Assembly (NCBI GenBank): GCA_023387735.1
Contig: JAEWHP010000014.1
Span: 62,001 to 126,000, forward strand
Source of the DNA: Pseudomonadota bacterium
GTDB lineage: Bacteria > Pseudomonadota > Alphaproteobacteria > Rhizobiales > Xanthobacteraceae
Direction of reading: 5' to 3'
DNA length: 64,000 nt
Position numbers and translations under genes: made by a program. Below, in pieces: positions 7,726 to 16,151 of this stretch; the first letter of the stretch is position 1, and each line of letters starts with the position of its first letter. The notes under the pieces were generated by a model that saw only the letters and a list, made by a program, of their open reading frames with translations, was not told the DNA's origin and ran no database searches.

Positions 7726-9553
7726 GATGGTCCGGCAGCAGATGATCTGCATCATCGCGCCGCGCTGGAACGACCCTATGATGGATTTCTCGAAGACGGG
7801 GAACATGCATCCCGCGTTGGAGGCCCTCTTCAGGAATGTCGAGGTAGTCCAGTTCGCTTCGATTGCGCTGTTGCCACCAAGGGCGGATTCGCGAGACCAA
7901 CTGCCGTCATTGATGCTCGAGCTCGCGGTCGAGGAAGGAATCGAGCCGCGCGACATACTGTATCGACTCGCCAATCATCCGAGTGGCGCGATGTGGTCGC
8001 TCTACAGCTCGTACTGGCCCAAGGACGGTCCTGCCCTTGAGGGGGAGCGCAACAGGCAATTGCTCGACTGGCTGATGGAGTGGCTCAGCATCGCCGAGGG
8101 CGGCTTTGTTGGCGCCCGCGACCGAACGGCCCGTCAGATCCGGCAGGAACAGGATCTACTTAACTGGACGCGAAACGAGGCGCGTGCCCTGAAGGCGACA
8201 AACCAGCACGGCGGGGACCGCGCGTCGTTCGCGCTCGCGCTCGCCCGGCGGGCGTACCAGAATCCGCAGTTCGAATGGGCGCTCAAGCCTGCGCCGCGAT
8301 CCTATTGGCGTGGCGGCGGTGCGAGCATGTCCGCGAAGGTCGGCTATGTGCTGGTACTGTTCCTTTTGTGGTTGGCCGCGGTCTGGCTGGTAGGTGCGGT
8401 GCCGAGATGGTTGATGGAAGGTTGCTCGTGGTTCTTCGGGCTATCGCGTCCTCCCTTGCAGGCCCTCACTGATGCCGTGGACAGGGCCACCGACTGGATA
8501 CTGGGCGTAAGCATACGTGGTGTGGGCGCCTTGATCGCGGTTGGGGTCCTGGCGTGGTTCTTCCTGGTCGCGTTGCCGGCGCTATTCCCGCCCTGGAGGC
8601 GCTGGCTACACAGCGTCCGTCGCGAGCTCGAACGGCCAACGGAAACGTGGTCGTCACGGGCAACCTATGCGATTGGCTGGCCCGTCAGCCTGCTGCTTGC
8701 CTTGGTCATCAGCGCGTTGGCGCTGGTCTACACCTTTTGCCCCGATTATCTCGCCGCCAGGATCAGGGACTGGACACCGGATGTCCCGGGATGGAAGCTC
8801 ATCCTCGGCGCGGCGCTCGTGATCGGCGGGCTGGTTTTCGTCGGCGGACTGCTTTCCCGGGTCGTCCGCGCGCTGTTTTCCTGGATCAACCGTCGGTTTC
8901 CCGACCTGAGCGAGGCATTTTTCCATCTGCGCGAGGAGGACGTGCCTCGCGCCCAGCAGGCCCATCAGTCGATCGAGGAATGCGAGGCCCGATTGGTCGA
9001 CAAGACCGCGCACATGGTCAGCCTGACGGATATCCCGGACCGATGGAGCGCCTGGTGGATTCGCACGGCGCTTCGTATCGTGACACTGTTCGGTCGGGTA
9101 TTCTACACCGAGGGACGGCTGGGCGATGCGCCCGGCATCCATTTCGGCCACTGGCACATCATCGAAGATGGTCGCCGCTATCTGTTTTGCTCCAACTACG
9201 ACGGCAATTTTGGCGGCTACCTCGACGACTTCATCAACGGTGCGACGATCGGAACGACGCTGGCGTGGCGGTGGACCACGCTGAAGCAACGGCCGGCGGC
9301 GGCGCCCAATCATCCAGACGTCAAGAAGCCACGCAGTTTCCCACCGACGCGATTTATCATCTTCCGGGGCGTGAAGTGCGAGTTGAAATTCAAATCCTAC
9401 GCGCGCGATAGCATGCTTCCGCATTTGTACCGCTTCGAGGCATGCAACGCGACGCTTGACGAGGTCGCCCTCGCCACCGGACTGCGGGACGCCCTGTTCG
9501 GCGAGCGGAACGACGCAAACGACGATCTGATCATGAGGGCCATCGAAACATGA
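7718..9553 (+). CDS. Membrane protein of unknown family in the P450/peroxidase unit
   Basis: 611 aa; no family recognised with certainty. The N-terminal soluble part (1-200) includes VVQFASIALLPP, which resembles a ferredoxin-like strand-helix unit. Four hydrophobic segments follow at about 207-227, 268-290, 315-338 and 355-377. A C-terminal soluble domain (about 430-611) carries the distinctive IHFGHWHIIEDG and LFCSNYDGNFGGYLDDF motifs. The start codon overlaps the P450 stop by 8 nt and its stop overlaps the peroxidase start by 4 nt, so it is very probably made together with both. It may anchor or deliver substrate to the two heme enzymes (inference). Confidence 0.75.
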   Translation: MLEMVRQQMICIIAPRWNDPMMDFSKTGNMHPALEALFRNVEVVQFASIALLPPRADSRDQLPSLMLELAVEEGIEPRDILYRLANHPSGAMWSLYSSYWPKDGPALEGERNRQLLDWLMEWLSIAEGGFVGARDRTARQIRQEQDLLNWTRNEARALKATNQHGGDRASFALALARRAYQNPQFEWALKPAPRSYWRGGGASMSAKVGYVLVLFLLWLAAVWLVGAVPRWLMEGCSWFFGLSRPPLQALTDAVDRATDWILGVSIRGVGALIAVGVLAWFFLVALPALFPPWRRWLHSVRRELERPTETWSSRATYAIGWPVSLLLALVISALALVYTFCPDYLAARIRDWTPDVPGWKLILGAALVIGGLVFVGGLLSRVVRALFSWINRRFPDLSEAFFHLREEDVPRAQQAHQSIEECEARLVDKTAHMVSLTDIPDRWSAWWIRTALRIVTLFGRVFYTEGRLGDAPGIHFGHWHIIEDGRRYLFCSNYDGNFGGYLDDFINGATIGTTLAWRWTTLKQRPAAAPNHPDVKKPRSFPPTRFIIFRGVKCELKFKSYARDSMLPHLYRFEACNATLDEVALATGLRDALFGERNDANDDLIMRAIET

Positions 9554-10974
9554 AGAGCGCGGTTCTCTCGAAGCAATTGACAGACATTCAGGGAATGCTC
9601 CGGAGCGGATATGGCTGGCTCCAGAGCAGCACCTTCTGGTTGCTGACGATCAAGGCCGGCCGCGAGAATGACGCTCGCGAGTGGCTCGCGGCACTCGTCC
9701 GAGATGACGGACCTGTCATCAGCGCCAAGCGCGTCGGGAAATCGAGGGAGGATGCCATCGAGGGAGCCATCGCGGTCGCATTCACCTACCTGGGACTTGA
9801 GAAACTCGGCTGCGTCCAGACTGATGAGCACCCGTTTCCGACTCCCTTTAGTAGCGGCATGGGCAGCAAGCTGCGAGTAGACCTGCTGAAGGAAGGTCCA
9901 GGAAAATGGTGTTGGTCGGACGCCAAAGGGCCAGCCGGTGGCGAGATCGTGCATATTCTGATTGCCGAATGGAGATCGGAAAGCGCAAAATCGCCGGTGC
10001 CAATAATTGATCCGGCTGTGTTCGACGTCATCAAGATCGATAACGATCCCTATTCTTTCCAGAAAAGAAACGGCAGCCCGGCCCCCCAACTGTTCGAGTC
10101 GTTCGGTTTTCGCGACGGCCTTGCGCAGCCGGTGATCCGAGAACTCAGGGAAGAACAGGGTGCGACGCTCAGGCAGGCCATTCAAGATGCCGGCCCCCTG
10201 TATGAAGATCGCGTCGTCGCTCCCGGAGAGTTCATTCTGGGCTATCGCAACGAGTACAACGAACTCACCTACTGTCCCAACGTGAAGGGTTGGCCCGGCG
10301 ACGCCACGTATACCGCCGGCCGCTTCGCCCTGAATGGAAGCTATCTGGCGGTCCGTCAGATTGAGCAGAAGGTCAAGCCGTTTAGGGAATTCCGGGCTGC
10401 AAAAAACGGCAAGTCATTCTGCGAGAAACTGATGGGGCGCCGGAGAAATGGCCTGCCACTGTCGTGGAAAGGCACCTCCTCCGTTGCGGTATCGGATTCG
10501 AGGGCTGATACATTTCGTTTTCGTGTCGATGACGCGAATGGCTTCGATTGTCCCAAGGGAGCGCATATCCGGCGGGTAAATCCGAGGGATTCGCTGGGTG
10601 TCGATCTGCAATCGAGCATCAAGTCGACCAAGCTGCACAGGTTGCTTCGCCGTGGCCGGCCCTATCTCGATAAGCGCGATAACAAAGCTTCGCGCAACGG
10701 CATCTTCTTCATCGCCTGCAATGCGGATCTCGAGCGGCAATTCGAGTTCATTCAGCAGCGCTGGGTTCGCAATCCTCGTTTCGGCTGTCTCCACGACCAG
10801 GATGATCCGGTCGTAGGGGCGACGCACTCTCCGAAGAAGTTCTCCATGCCGGGACTGGCGAGCGGCGAGGAAGTTTCCCTGAGCGCCTTTACAGAAACGC
10901 TGGGAGGCGGCTACTTCTTCCTTCCGGGGATCAAAGCGCTCAAATTCATCGTGAATCACGTCCCGTCTCCGTAA
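9550..10974 (+). CDS. Dyp-type heme peroxidase
   Basis: 474 aa. It shows the dye-decolorizing peroxidase signature: GFRDG (GXXDG motif, catalytic Asp189) and CPKGAHIRRVNPR with proximal heme ligand His339. The length and lack of a signal peptide point to a cytoplasmic enzyme of the longer Dyp classes rather than EfeB-type exported forms; no encapsulin gene is adjacent. It probably oxidises an organic substrate with H2O2. It overlaps the membrane protein gene by 4 nt (ATGA), and the esterase start lies 37 nt after its stop. Confidence 0.9.
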   Translation: MKSAVLSKQLTDIQGMLRSGYGWLQSSTFWLLTIKAGRENDAREWLAALVRDDGPVISAKRVGKSREDAIEGAIAVAFTYLGLEKLGCVQTDEHPFPTPFSSGMGSKLRVDLLKEGPGKWCWSDAKGPAGGEIVHILIAEWRSESAKSPVPIIDPAVFDVIKIDNDPYSFQKRNGSPAPQLFESFGFRDGLAQPVIRELREEQGATLRQAIQDAGPLYEDRVVAPGEFILGYRNEYNELTYCPNVKGWPGDATYTAGRFALNGSYLAVRQIEQKVKPFREFRAAKNGKSFCEKLMGRRRNGLPLSWKGTSSVAVSDSRADTFRFRVDDANGFDCPKGAHIRRVNPRDSLGVDLQSSIKSTKLHRLLRRGRPYLDKRDNKASRNGIFFIACNADLERQFEFIQQRWVRNPRFGCLHDQDDPVVGATHSPKKFSMPGLASGEEVSLSAFTETLGGGYFFLPGIKALKFIVNHVPSP

Positions 10975-11011
10975 GCGGTCGTGGCACAGGCCCCGCTTGG
11001 GAGAACGCACC

Positions 11012-11899
11012 TTGGCCGACTGTGAAATCGACGCCATCCGCGCATTGCTGGGTTCGAAACCTCGGCCCGTCGGATGGTCCGAGCGGCGGCAACGGCTCGA
11101 CGAAGTCGGATCGACCTGGCCGGTCGCGTCCGACGTCACATGTGATGCGGTCGATTGCGATGGCGTCCCCGGCGAATGGTCGCTCGTTCCCGGCAGCGAA
11201 ACCTCGCGTGCGCTGCTGTACTTTCACGGCGGCGGCTATTGCTCCGGCTCGATCGTCAGCCATAGACGCATGGTGACGGAGGCTGGACGTGCGGCACGGA
11301 TGCGCACGCTCGCGCTCGACTACCGCCGCGCGCCTGAGCACCCCTATCCGGCCGCGCATGAGGATGCTCTTGCGGCATGGCGCTTCCTGCGCAGGCAGGG
11401 TTTTCCGGCGTCGGCCATCGCCGTCGGAGGCGACAGCGCCGGCGGCAACCTGACGCTGGGACTGATCAACCGGCTGCGCGCGGCGGGCGAGGAATTGCCG
11501 GCCTGCGCCTGGCTGGTCTCGCCGTGGAGCGACCTCACGATGTCGGGCGCGACGCTGGAAACCAAGGATGCGGTCGATCCCTTGATCCACACCGCCTATC
11601 TCACCGAACTCGCAGATGCCTATGCGCCGCCGCCGATCGAGCGCACCGATCCCCTGATTTCGCCGCTGTTCGCCGATCTGGCGGGCTTTCCGCCCATACT
11701 GATCCAGGTCGGATCGGCCGAGGCGCTGCTGGCGGATGCTACCCGGCTGGCGGCAACTGCCGGGGCCGCCGATGTCGATGTGACGCTTCAGATCTGGCCA
11801 CATATGATCCACGCCTGGCCGGTCTGGAATGCCAAACTCGAAGACGGCCGCCGAGCGCTGGCGTCCGCCGGCCGGTTCATGCGGGCGCATATCGCTTAG
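11012..11899 (+). CDS. Alpha/beta hydrolase of the HSL (acetyl esterase) family
   Basis: 295 aa. HSL/family IV esterase motifs: oxyanion HGGGYCSG, nucleophile elbow GGDSAGGN and a C-terminal catalytic His in WPHMIHAWP. The acid region reads VGSAEALLADA, with Glu where most relatives have Asp. It hydrolyses short-chain esters or a lactone; the substrate is not known. Start: TTG at 11012 has GGGAGA 7-8 nt upstream, while an in-frame TTG at 10997 overlaps that site, so 11012 is preferred. It is the last member of the 3.2-11.9 kb unit by spacing and orientation. Confidence 0.85.
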   Translation: MADCEIDAIRALLGSKPRPVGWSERRQRLDEVGSTWPVASDVTCDAVDCDGVPGEWSLVPGSETSRALLYFHGGGYCSGSIVSHRRMVTEAGRAARMRTLALDYRRAPEHPYPAAHEDALAAWRFLRRQGFPASAIAVGGDSAGGNLTLGLINRLRAAGEELPACAWLVSPWSDLTMSGATLETKDAVDPLIHTAYLTELADAYAPPPIERTDPLISPLFADLAGFPPILIQVGSAEALLADATRLAATAGAADVDVTLQIWPHMIHAWPVWNAKLEDGRRALASAGRFMRAHIA

Positions 11900-12073
11900 C
11901 CGCGCCGGCGCGAGATCTGCCGCCGCACGTCTCGCGGGCTCAAACCGCCCCCAAAAGGCGTTTTTTGGCTATTTTCTCCGAGATCCGCCGATTGCATGGC
12001 AAATCGCGGGTTTTAGGGCAGCAAGGCCTGTGGTATTCGGGAACATTGGAATCACGTCGGAATTTGGATTGGC

Positions 12074-12577
12074 ATGATCGAAACGGCTCCCCGGAGTAGC
12101 AGCCCCATGGCGTGGATCGGCGGACAGCCGATCGCGATCGCTGCTGTCGCTCTGGCCGTCGTGGTGCTGGGAATAGGCTCGATCGCCATATGGCGCGCCT
12201 ATACCGGTACCGCGCCCGAGACCGATCGCGCAGTGGTCGTCCGGCAGCTGCAGGCCCGTACCGCGCAGGCCTCCGAACAGCTCGTTGAAAAGACCAAGGG
12301 CCTCGAAGCCACCCAGATGGAATCGATCGACCAGTTGCAGATGGTGCAGGATCAGTTGCAGACCGTGCGTCGCCTTCTGGCTTCCCAGCAGACCGATACC
12401 AAGAAGCTTTCCGAGCAGGTGGCATCACTGACCGAGGCCATCGACGGGCTCAGGCAATCCTATGCCAGCACGCGGTCCTCCGAAGCCGCGGCCGATTCCC
12501 CGCCGCGCAAACGGTCGGCCAAGGCAAAATACCGGCCGTCCAGAACCGCCAACCGCAACCGCGCCAAGCGCGGCTGA
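12074..12577 (+). CDS. Single-pass membrane protein with coiled coil
   Basis: 167 aa. One transmembrane helix (about residues 20-41), then a glutamine-rich coiled coil (about 55-135) and a basic, proline-containing tail (SPPRKRSAKAK onward). The topology suggests an inner-membrane protein with the coiled coil on one side. No named family recognised; similar small coiled-coil proteins occur across Bradyrhizobium. No strong SD. It stands alone between the esterase unit and a convergent small gene. Confidence 0.7.
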   Translation: MIETAPRSSSPMAWIGGQPIAIAAVALAVVVLGIGSIAIWRAYTGTAPETDRAVVVRQLQARTAQASEQLVEKTKGLEATQMESIDQLQMVQDQLQTVRRLLASQQTDTKKLSEQVASLTEAIDGLRQSYASTRSSEAAADSPPRKRSAKAKYRPSRTANRNRAKRG

Positions 12578-12686
12578 TCAAATCCCTGAATTTTTCCGCG
12601 GGTTTTCAGCGTCCCGAACCGGCCCCGCACGCCCCGGGAGGGTCCGCCCCGCCACCGGCGTGGTTTCGCCAATTTTCCTCGCCGAA

Positions 12687-12702
12687 TGTGAACTGGTTCA
12701 CA
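12687..12702. promoter_or_regulatory. CRP-like palindrome TGTGA-N6-TCACA
   Basis: TGTGAACTGGTTCACA has two perfect 5-nt half sites separated by 6 nt, exactly the classical cAMP-CRP operator geometry; GntR-type operators can look similar. It lies in the space between two convergent genes rather than directly before a known start, so its target is unclear. The hairpin-forming sequence ATGCCCG...CGGGCAT at 12704-12726 follows immediately. Confidence 0.35.
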
Positions 12703-12871
12703 CATGCCCGTGAGAATCCCGGGCATCTTGAAATTCACCGGATGGCGTGAGCCGATTTCAATATCCGGGGCTGGCAAGGTCGTTGACGGTATACTGCGTC
12801 GACGGCCTTGTTTTTTAGGCGGACTTCCCGGCGTGGGACTGAGAACGTCCGCCCGCAAAGGCTTCAATGAG

Positions 12872-13033
12872 TTACAGAAGCCTGCGTGGCCGAGTGGCCG
12901 ATCCGGTGCGATGGCCCCTGCGATACGATCTGGACATCTTCTGCTCCATTTCCCAGAACATCCAGACGAAGGCCGCACCCAGACCAATCACGACGATCAG
13001 AAACAGCAAGGTCAATGCCGGGGCTGAGAGCAT
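12872..13033 (-). CDS. Small single-pass membrane protein (53 aa)
   Basis: Short reading frame encoding 53 aa: a strong transmembrane helix (LTLLFLIVVIGLGAAFVWMF, about residues 7-26) followed by EMEQK and a very basic tail rich in Arg. GAGG lies 9 nt before the ATG at 13033; an ATG at 13042 in the same frame has no SD. The hydrophobic block, positive tail and good ribosome site make it a credible gene. No family recognised. Confidence 0.6.
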   Translation of the reverse strand: MLSAPALTLLFLIVVIGLGAAFVWMFWEMEQKMSRSYRRGHRTGSATRPRRLL

Positions 13034-13254
13034 GTTCAACATCCTCGATCAGATGCAAACGGCATTTCATCGAACGGAAGCAGGATTAGCACCACGGCAC
13101 CGAAGTGGCGCGGGTCAATTCCGCCGTGATTTGCCCTGAAGTGCTCGACGCTTTCTTCAGCGTCGGATCCTCGCAGATCCCGCGCCAACCATAGACCAGT
13201 GGAGACCGCAGGGCAATCTTGCTCGCCTCGGCACACGCCGCCGCAGTCGGAAGA

Positions 13255-13680
13255 TCAGCAACCTCGGCAGATGCTCTTCAGCTTGCGATCGATCGTCTTG
13301 TTCTCTTCGGTGATCGCAGCATCGCCGCTCGCCCGGTTCGATGCCGCCGATCCGGTCGTGACGCCGCCACCGGACGACTGTGCCGTCCCGGCGCTGTTGG
13401 TGCCGGGCGCCGGCGGGGAGGCAAGCCTGGATGCATTGCCGGCCCCGGATGCATTGCCGGCGCCGCTCGGATCTTCGCCGGCATTGTTCGCCCCGCCCGG
13501 ACTGGCGGGGCCGCGCGGAACGCCGCTGATGCCGGACGTGCCTGCACCGGCAGAGCCGGCACTCGGAGAACCGGCCGCGCTGCCGCTGCTACCCGACGAA
13601 GATCCGCCGCCGCTCTGTGCAAACGCGGCGGCCGGCGACACCAAGAGCGCCAATGCGAGGATCGCAGAACTTATTCTCAT
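13255..13680 (-). CDS. Exported Gly/Ser/Ala-rich protein
   Basis: 141 aa. Signal peptide at residues 1-22 (MRISSAILALALLVSPAAAFAQ), then about 90 residues of low-complexity Gly, Ser, Ala and Pro with repeated GAGNAS-like units, ending in a compact charged tail with two cysteines (ITEENKTIDRKLKSICRGC). Start fixed by AAAGGAG 8 nt before the ATG at 13680; the frame extends further upstream without a signal peptide. Probably periplasmic or surface-associated. Function unknown. Confidence 0.75.
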   Translation of the reverse strand: MRISSAILALALLVSPAAAFAQSGGGSSSGSSGSAAGSPSAGSAGAGTSGISGVPRGPASPGGANNAGEDPSGAGNASGAGNASRLASPPAPGTNSAGTAQSSGGGVTTGSAASNRASGDAAITEENKTIDRKLKSICRGC

Positions 13681-13793
13681 GAAAATCTCCTTTGCGAAAT
13701 CAACGACAGCGCCCTGCCCTTGTTCCTGAGCGGAACAATTTCCACCGCAAATCATTGCATCACCATCCGCGCGATAGCTGGAGTTGACCGCGC

Positions 13794-14021
13794 TTGCGCA
13801 AATTGATCGCCTTCGACGACGACACAATCGACAAGCTCACCCGGCTTGCGCGCGACCGGATGGGGACCCTTCAGGAATTGGCGGACGAAGCTTTTGCCGA
13901 CCTGCTCAGGAAGCACGGCGTTCCCGTCGATCTCAAGGATGCGCTGCGAAAGAGCGCGGGAGTCGCCAAAGTATCGACGTCTAAAAGGGCAAGATCGAAA
14001 ACCGGAAAGACGACATCATGA
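13794..14021 (+). CDS. Small ribbon-helix-helix-like protein
   Basis: 75 aa, TTG start with GGAG about 10 nt upstream. The N-terminal part (RKLIAFDDDTIDKLTRLAR, then LQELADEAFADLL) looks like a CopG/Arc-type ribbon-helix-helix unit: a short strand and two helices. The tail is basic (SKRARSKTGK). It overlaps the next gene by 4 nt (ATGA), so the two are coupled. Possible DNA-binding regulator; an antitoxin role is conceivable, but the partner does not look like a toxin. Confidence 0.65.
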   Translation: MRKLIAFDDDTIDKLTRLARDRMGTLQELADEAFADLLRKHGVPVDLKDALRKSAGVAKVSTSKRARSKTGKTTS

Positions 14022-14185
14022 CGCCAGATTCCGATCCATTCGAGCAAGGTGAGCAGGCCGCGCGCGACGGCATTCCGGCGGAAGCCAATCCGTATCAGGA
14101 TGGCAGCGAACAACACGCGCTGTGGGCCGCCGGCCACGAAAAAGTCGCCGGCGCGATCGAGGCAAACGAGAGCGAAGGAAGCTGA
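14018..14185 (+). CDS. Rmf/CrpP-like small protein
   Basis: 55 aa. The spacing GEQAARDGIPAEANPY followed by a W..GH segment resembles ribosome modulation factor and the CrpP fold (G..A...G....NPY..GS......W..GH). Rmf binds 70S ribosomes for hibernation; CrpP was described as a small plasmid-borne protein linked to quinolone phosphorylation, a claim that is debated. Here the role is not proven. It overlaps the upstream ribbon-helix-helix-like gene by 4 nt, a pairing that may mean autoregulation (inference). Confidence 0.65.
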   Translation: MTPDSDPFEQGEQAARDGIPAEANPYQDGSEQHALWAAGHEKVAGAIEANESEGS

Positions 14186-14224
14186 GCGCAACTCTCAACG
14201 CCGCCGGCGGGCGCGAGAGGCCGC

Positions 14225-14755
14225 TCAGCCGATCTTCTTTAGTCCATTCTTGAAACGCGGCCCGTTGCGCTGGTAGGACTTTGCGGCACGCCCCATCGCC
14301 GCCGACTGCTCGGGCGTCAGCGTCCGGACTACGCGTGCGGGCGCGCCGATGATTAGGGAATACTCGGGATACTCCTTGCCCTCGGTAATGATCGAGCCCG
14401 CGCCAACGACGCTGCCGCGTCGGATGCGTGCGCCGTTCATGACGATCGAGCCCATTCCGACCAGCGAGTCGTCTTCGAGCGTGCAACCGTGGAGGATCAC
14501 GTTGTGGCCAACCGTGCAGTTGGTGCCGATCACGAGCGGAAAGCCGGGGTCGGTGTGGCAAGCGCAATTGTCCTGCACGTTGGAGCCTTCGCCGATCTCG
14601 ATCCACTCATTGTCGCCGCGCAGCACCGCGCCGAACCAGACGCTGGCCGAATTCAGCAGGCGCACCTTGCCGATCACGACGGCGGTATCCGCGATGAAGT
14701 AGTTGCCATCAGCGGGAAGTTCAGGTCCCTGCCCGTCGAGTTCGTAGATCGCCAT
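14225..14755 (-). CDS. Gamma-class carbonic anhydrase family protein
   Basis: 176 aa left-handed beta-helix protein of hexapeptide repeats. It retains the family pattern RGDNEWIEIGEGSNVQDN with the zinc-ligand histidines in NCACHTD and GHNVILHG. Relatives include YrdA and PaaY; activity may be carbonic anhydrase or CoA-thioester related. An in-frame ATG at 14776 would add seven residues, but relatives start MAIYELDG and GGAG precedes the ATG at 14755. Confidence 0.85.
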   Translation of the reverse strand: MAIYELDGQGPELPADGNYFIADTAVVIGKVRLLNSASVWFGAVLRGDNEWIEIGEGSNVQDNCACHTDPGFPLVIGTNCTVGHNVILHGCTLEDDSLVGMGSIVMNGARIRRGSVVGAGSIITEGKEYPEYSLIIGAPARVVRTLTPEQSAAMGRAAKSYQRNGPRFKNGLKKIG

Positions 14756-14826
14756 GGCAAAAAGGTCTCCGTTCATGGAGACCTTGGCATAGCCTTCGGG
14801 GCGTGATCAAGCGAAGCGAGAACCTC

Positions 14827-15156
14827 TCAGGCGAGGACGCCCGCGGCGCGCAATGTCATCAGGAAGAACGTTCCGGACATCAGGCTCCAGAAGCCTGCGA
14901 GCACGGTCGCCATCATCACGAACTCGAAGCGGCGGCGCTCGATCTTCGCGCCTCGCATCGTGTTGCGCATGATGATGAAGGGAGCCGCGAAAACCAGAAA
15001 CGGAACCGCGGCAAACGTCTTCGGCGCAACACCCTCGCCGAGCAGCCCAAATCCTGCGGGTCGCGCCGCCATGACCTGGTAGCCGCTGGCCAGGGCACCG
15101 GCGATCGCAAAGCCAATGCACAGGGCAAACAGGGAATTCAACGCATCTGGCGACAT
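14827..15156 (-). CDS. Conserved small membrane protein (DUF6949-like)
   Basis: 109 aa with three hydrophobic segments (about residues 8-28, 45-62 and 80-105). The central positively charged loop RNTMRGAKIERRRFE probably faces the cytoplasm. It resembles the short alphaproteobacterial membrane proteins grouped as DUF6949; the family assignment is from memory and uncertain. It lies about 70 nt upstream of the carbonic anhydrase-like gene on the same strand. Confidence 0.65.
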   Translation of the reverse strand: MSPDALNSLFALCIGFAIAGALASGYQVMAARPAGFGLLGEGVAPKTFAAVPFLVFAAPFIIMRNTMRGAKIERRRFEFVMMATVLAGFWSLMSGTFFLMTLRAAGVLA

Positions 15157-15387
15157 CAAACCATCCGCTACTCAACGAACCGCGCACCCTGCTTTGGCAA
15201 AAATGCCGGCCAGCCGCCACCGTATCCTTAAGGAAAGGTTAACGGCCGATCGCGCCAATTCAGTTTGCGCATGGCTGGCGGCGCGCGGCGCCTGCGAAAT
15301 CATGCAGAAATCTGGTCGGCCATGGCATATTCGCAGGGTGATTCGGCGTCAGGCTGATCCAGCGGCGCTGCAACCAATGCTATTTTC

Positions 15388-16101
15388 ATGACCTTGCTTT
15401 CCACGGCCCAGCATATCGCTCGCGACACGCGCAAGGACCCGCGCGCGCACATCGTCCTGATCCTGGTCGCGGCCACCCTTGCCGCCGGAGCCATTGCGCT
15501 GGTCGCCTATCTGCTGTGGCCGACCTGGGGCGCGCGATCGCTGGATGCACCGTCACGCCTTCCGGTCAGCGTCGGCGGGACGTTGTTCAACGTTCCGACA
15601 TCGGCGGTCCGCCGCAAGATCCAGCGCCATACCGGTCCGCAGGAGCGGGTCGATCTCAGTTTCCTTTTCCCGTCGCTCGCGCCGCCCGAGGCGCCGAAGC
15701 ACGTCAGCGCCGATACGGTCGAGGAGAAGGTTCAGCCGATCGATCGGATCTTCGTATCGATATCGGCCCATCGCGACGCGCTGGCGCCCGACATGCGGGT
15801 GCGCACGATCTATCCACGCTATCTCGAGCAGACCTCGACGCCGATCGACGACGGGTTGACGATGCGCGCGTTTCGCGACGGCTCGCCCTATGCCAATGAG
15901 GATCTGTTCTCCGCCGCCGCGCCGGGCTTCAACGCGCGCTGCAGCCGCGATGGGCTGACGCCCGGCATGTGCCTGAGCGAGACGCGCGTCGACGGCGCCG
16001 ACCTGACGTTTCGCTTTCCGCGAAGTTGGCTCGCGCAATGGCGCGACGTTGCGAATGCGATGAACCGCCTGACGGTGCAGATGCGCGGACCGAAGGGCTA
16101 G
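15388..16101 (+). CDS. Single-pass membrane protein, unknown function
   Basis: 237 aa. One transmembrane segment at about residues 22-44, followed by a soluble C-terminal domain of about 190 residues that should lie in the periplasm. The domain has a proline-rich linker, an RxxTIYPRYLE segment, two cysteines (CSRDGLTPGMC) and a terminal helix. No recognised family; I believe orthologues are confined to Bradyrhizobium relatives (inference). Confidence 0.7.
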   Translation: MTLLSTAQHIARDTRKDPRAHIVLILVAATLAAGAIALVAYLLWPTWGARSLDAPSRLPVSVGGTLFNVPTSAVRRKIQRHTGPQERVDLSFLFPSLAPPEAPKHVSADTVEEKVQPIDRIFVSISAHRDALAPDMRVRTIYPRYLEQTSTPIDDGLTMRAFRDGSPYANEDLFSAAAPGFNARCSRDGLTPGMCLSETRVDGADLTFRFPRSWLAQWRDVANAMNRLTVQMRGPKG

Positions 16102-16151
16102 GCTTCGCTCCGCGAGAATGGGAATGTGCCTGACTTTTACGGCTGCGCGCC

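Noticed and set aside
11941..11968. CGCC-CCCAAAA-GGCG-TTTTTT terminator after the esterase
   Set aside because: The stem is only 4 bp; too weak to call.
12878..12915. tRNA-like GCGTGGCCGAGTGGC segment
   Set aside because: Resembles the D-arm of Ser/Leu tRNAs but has no anticodon stem or GTTCGA T-loop after it; it lies in the 3-prime end of the 53-aa gene.
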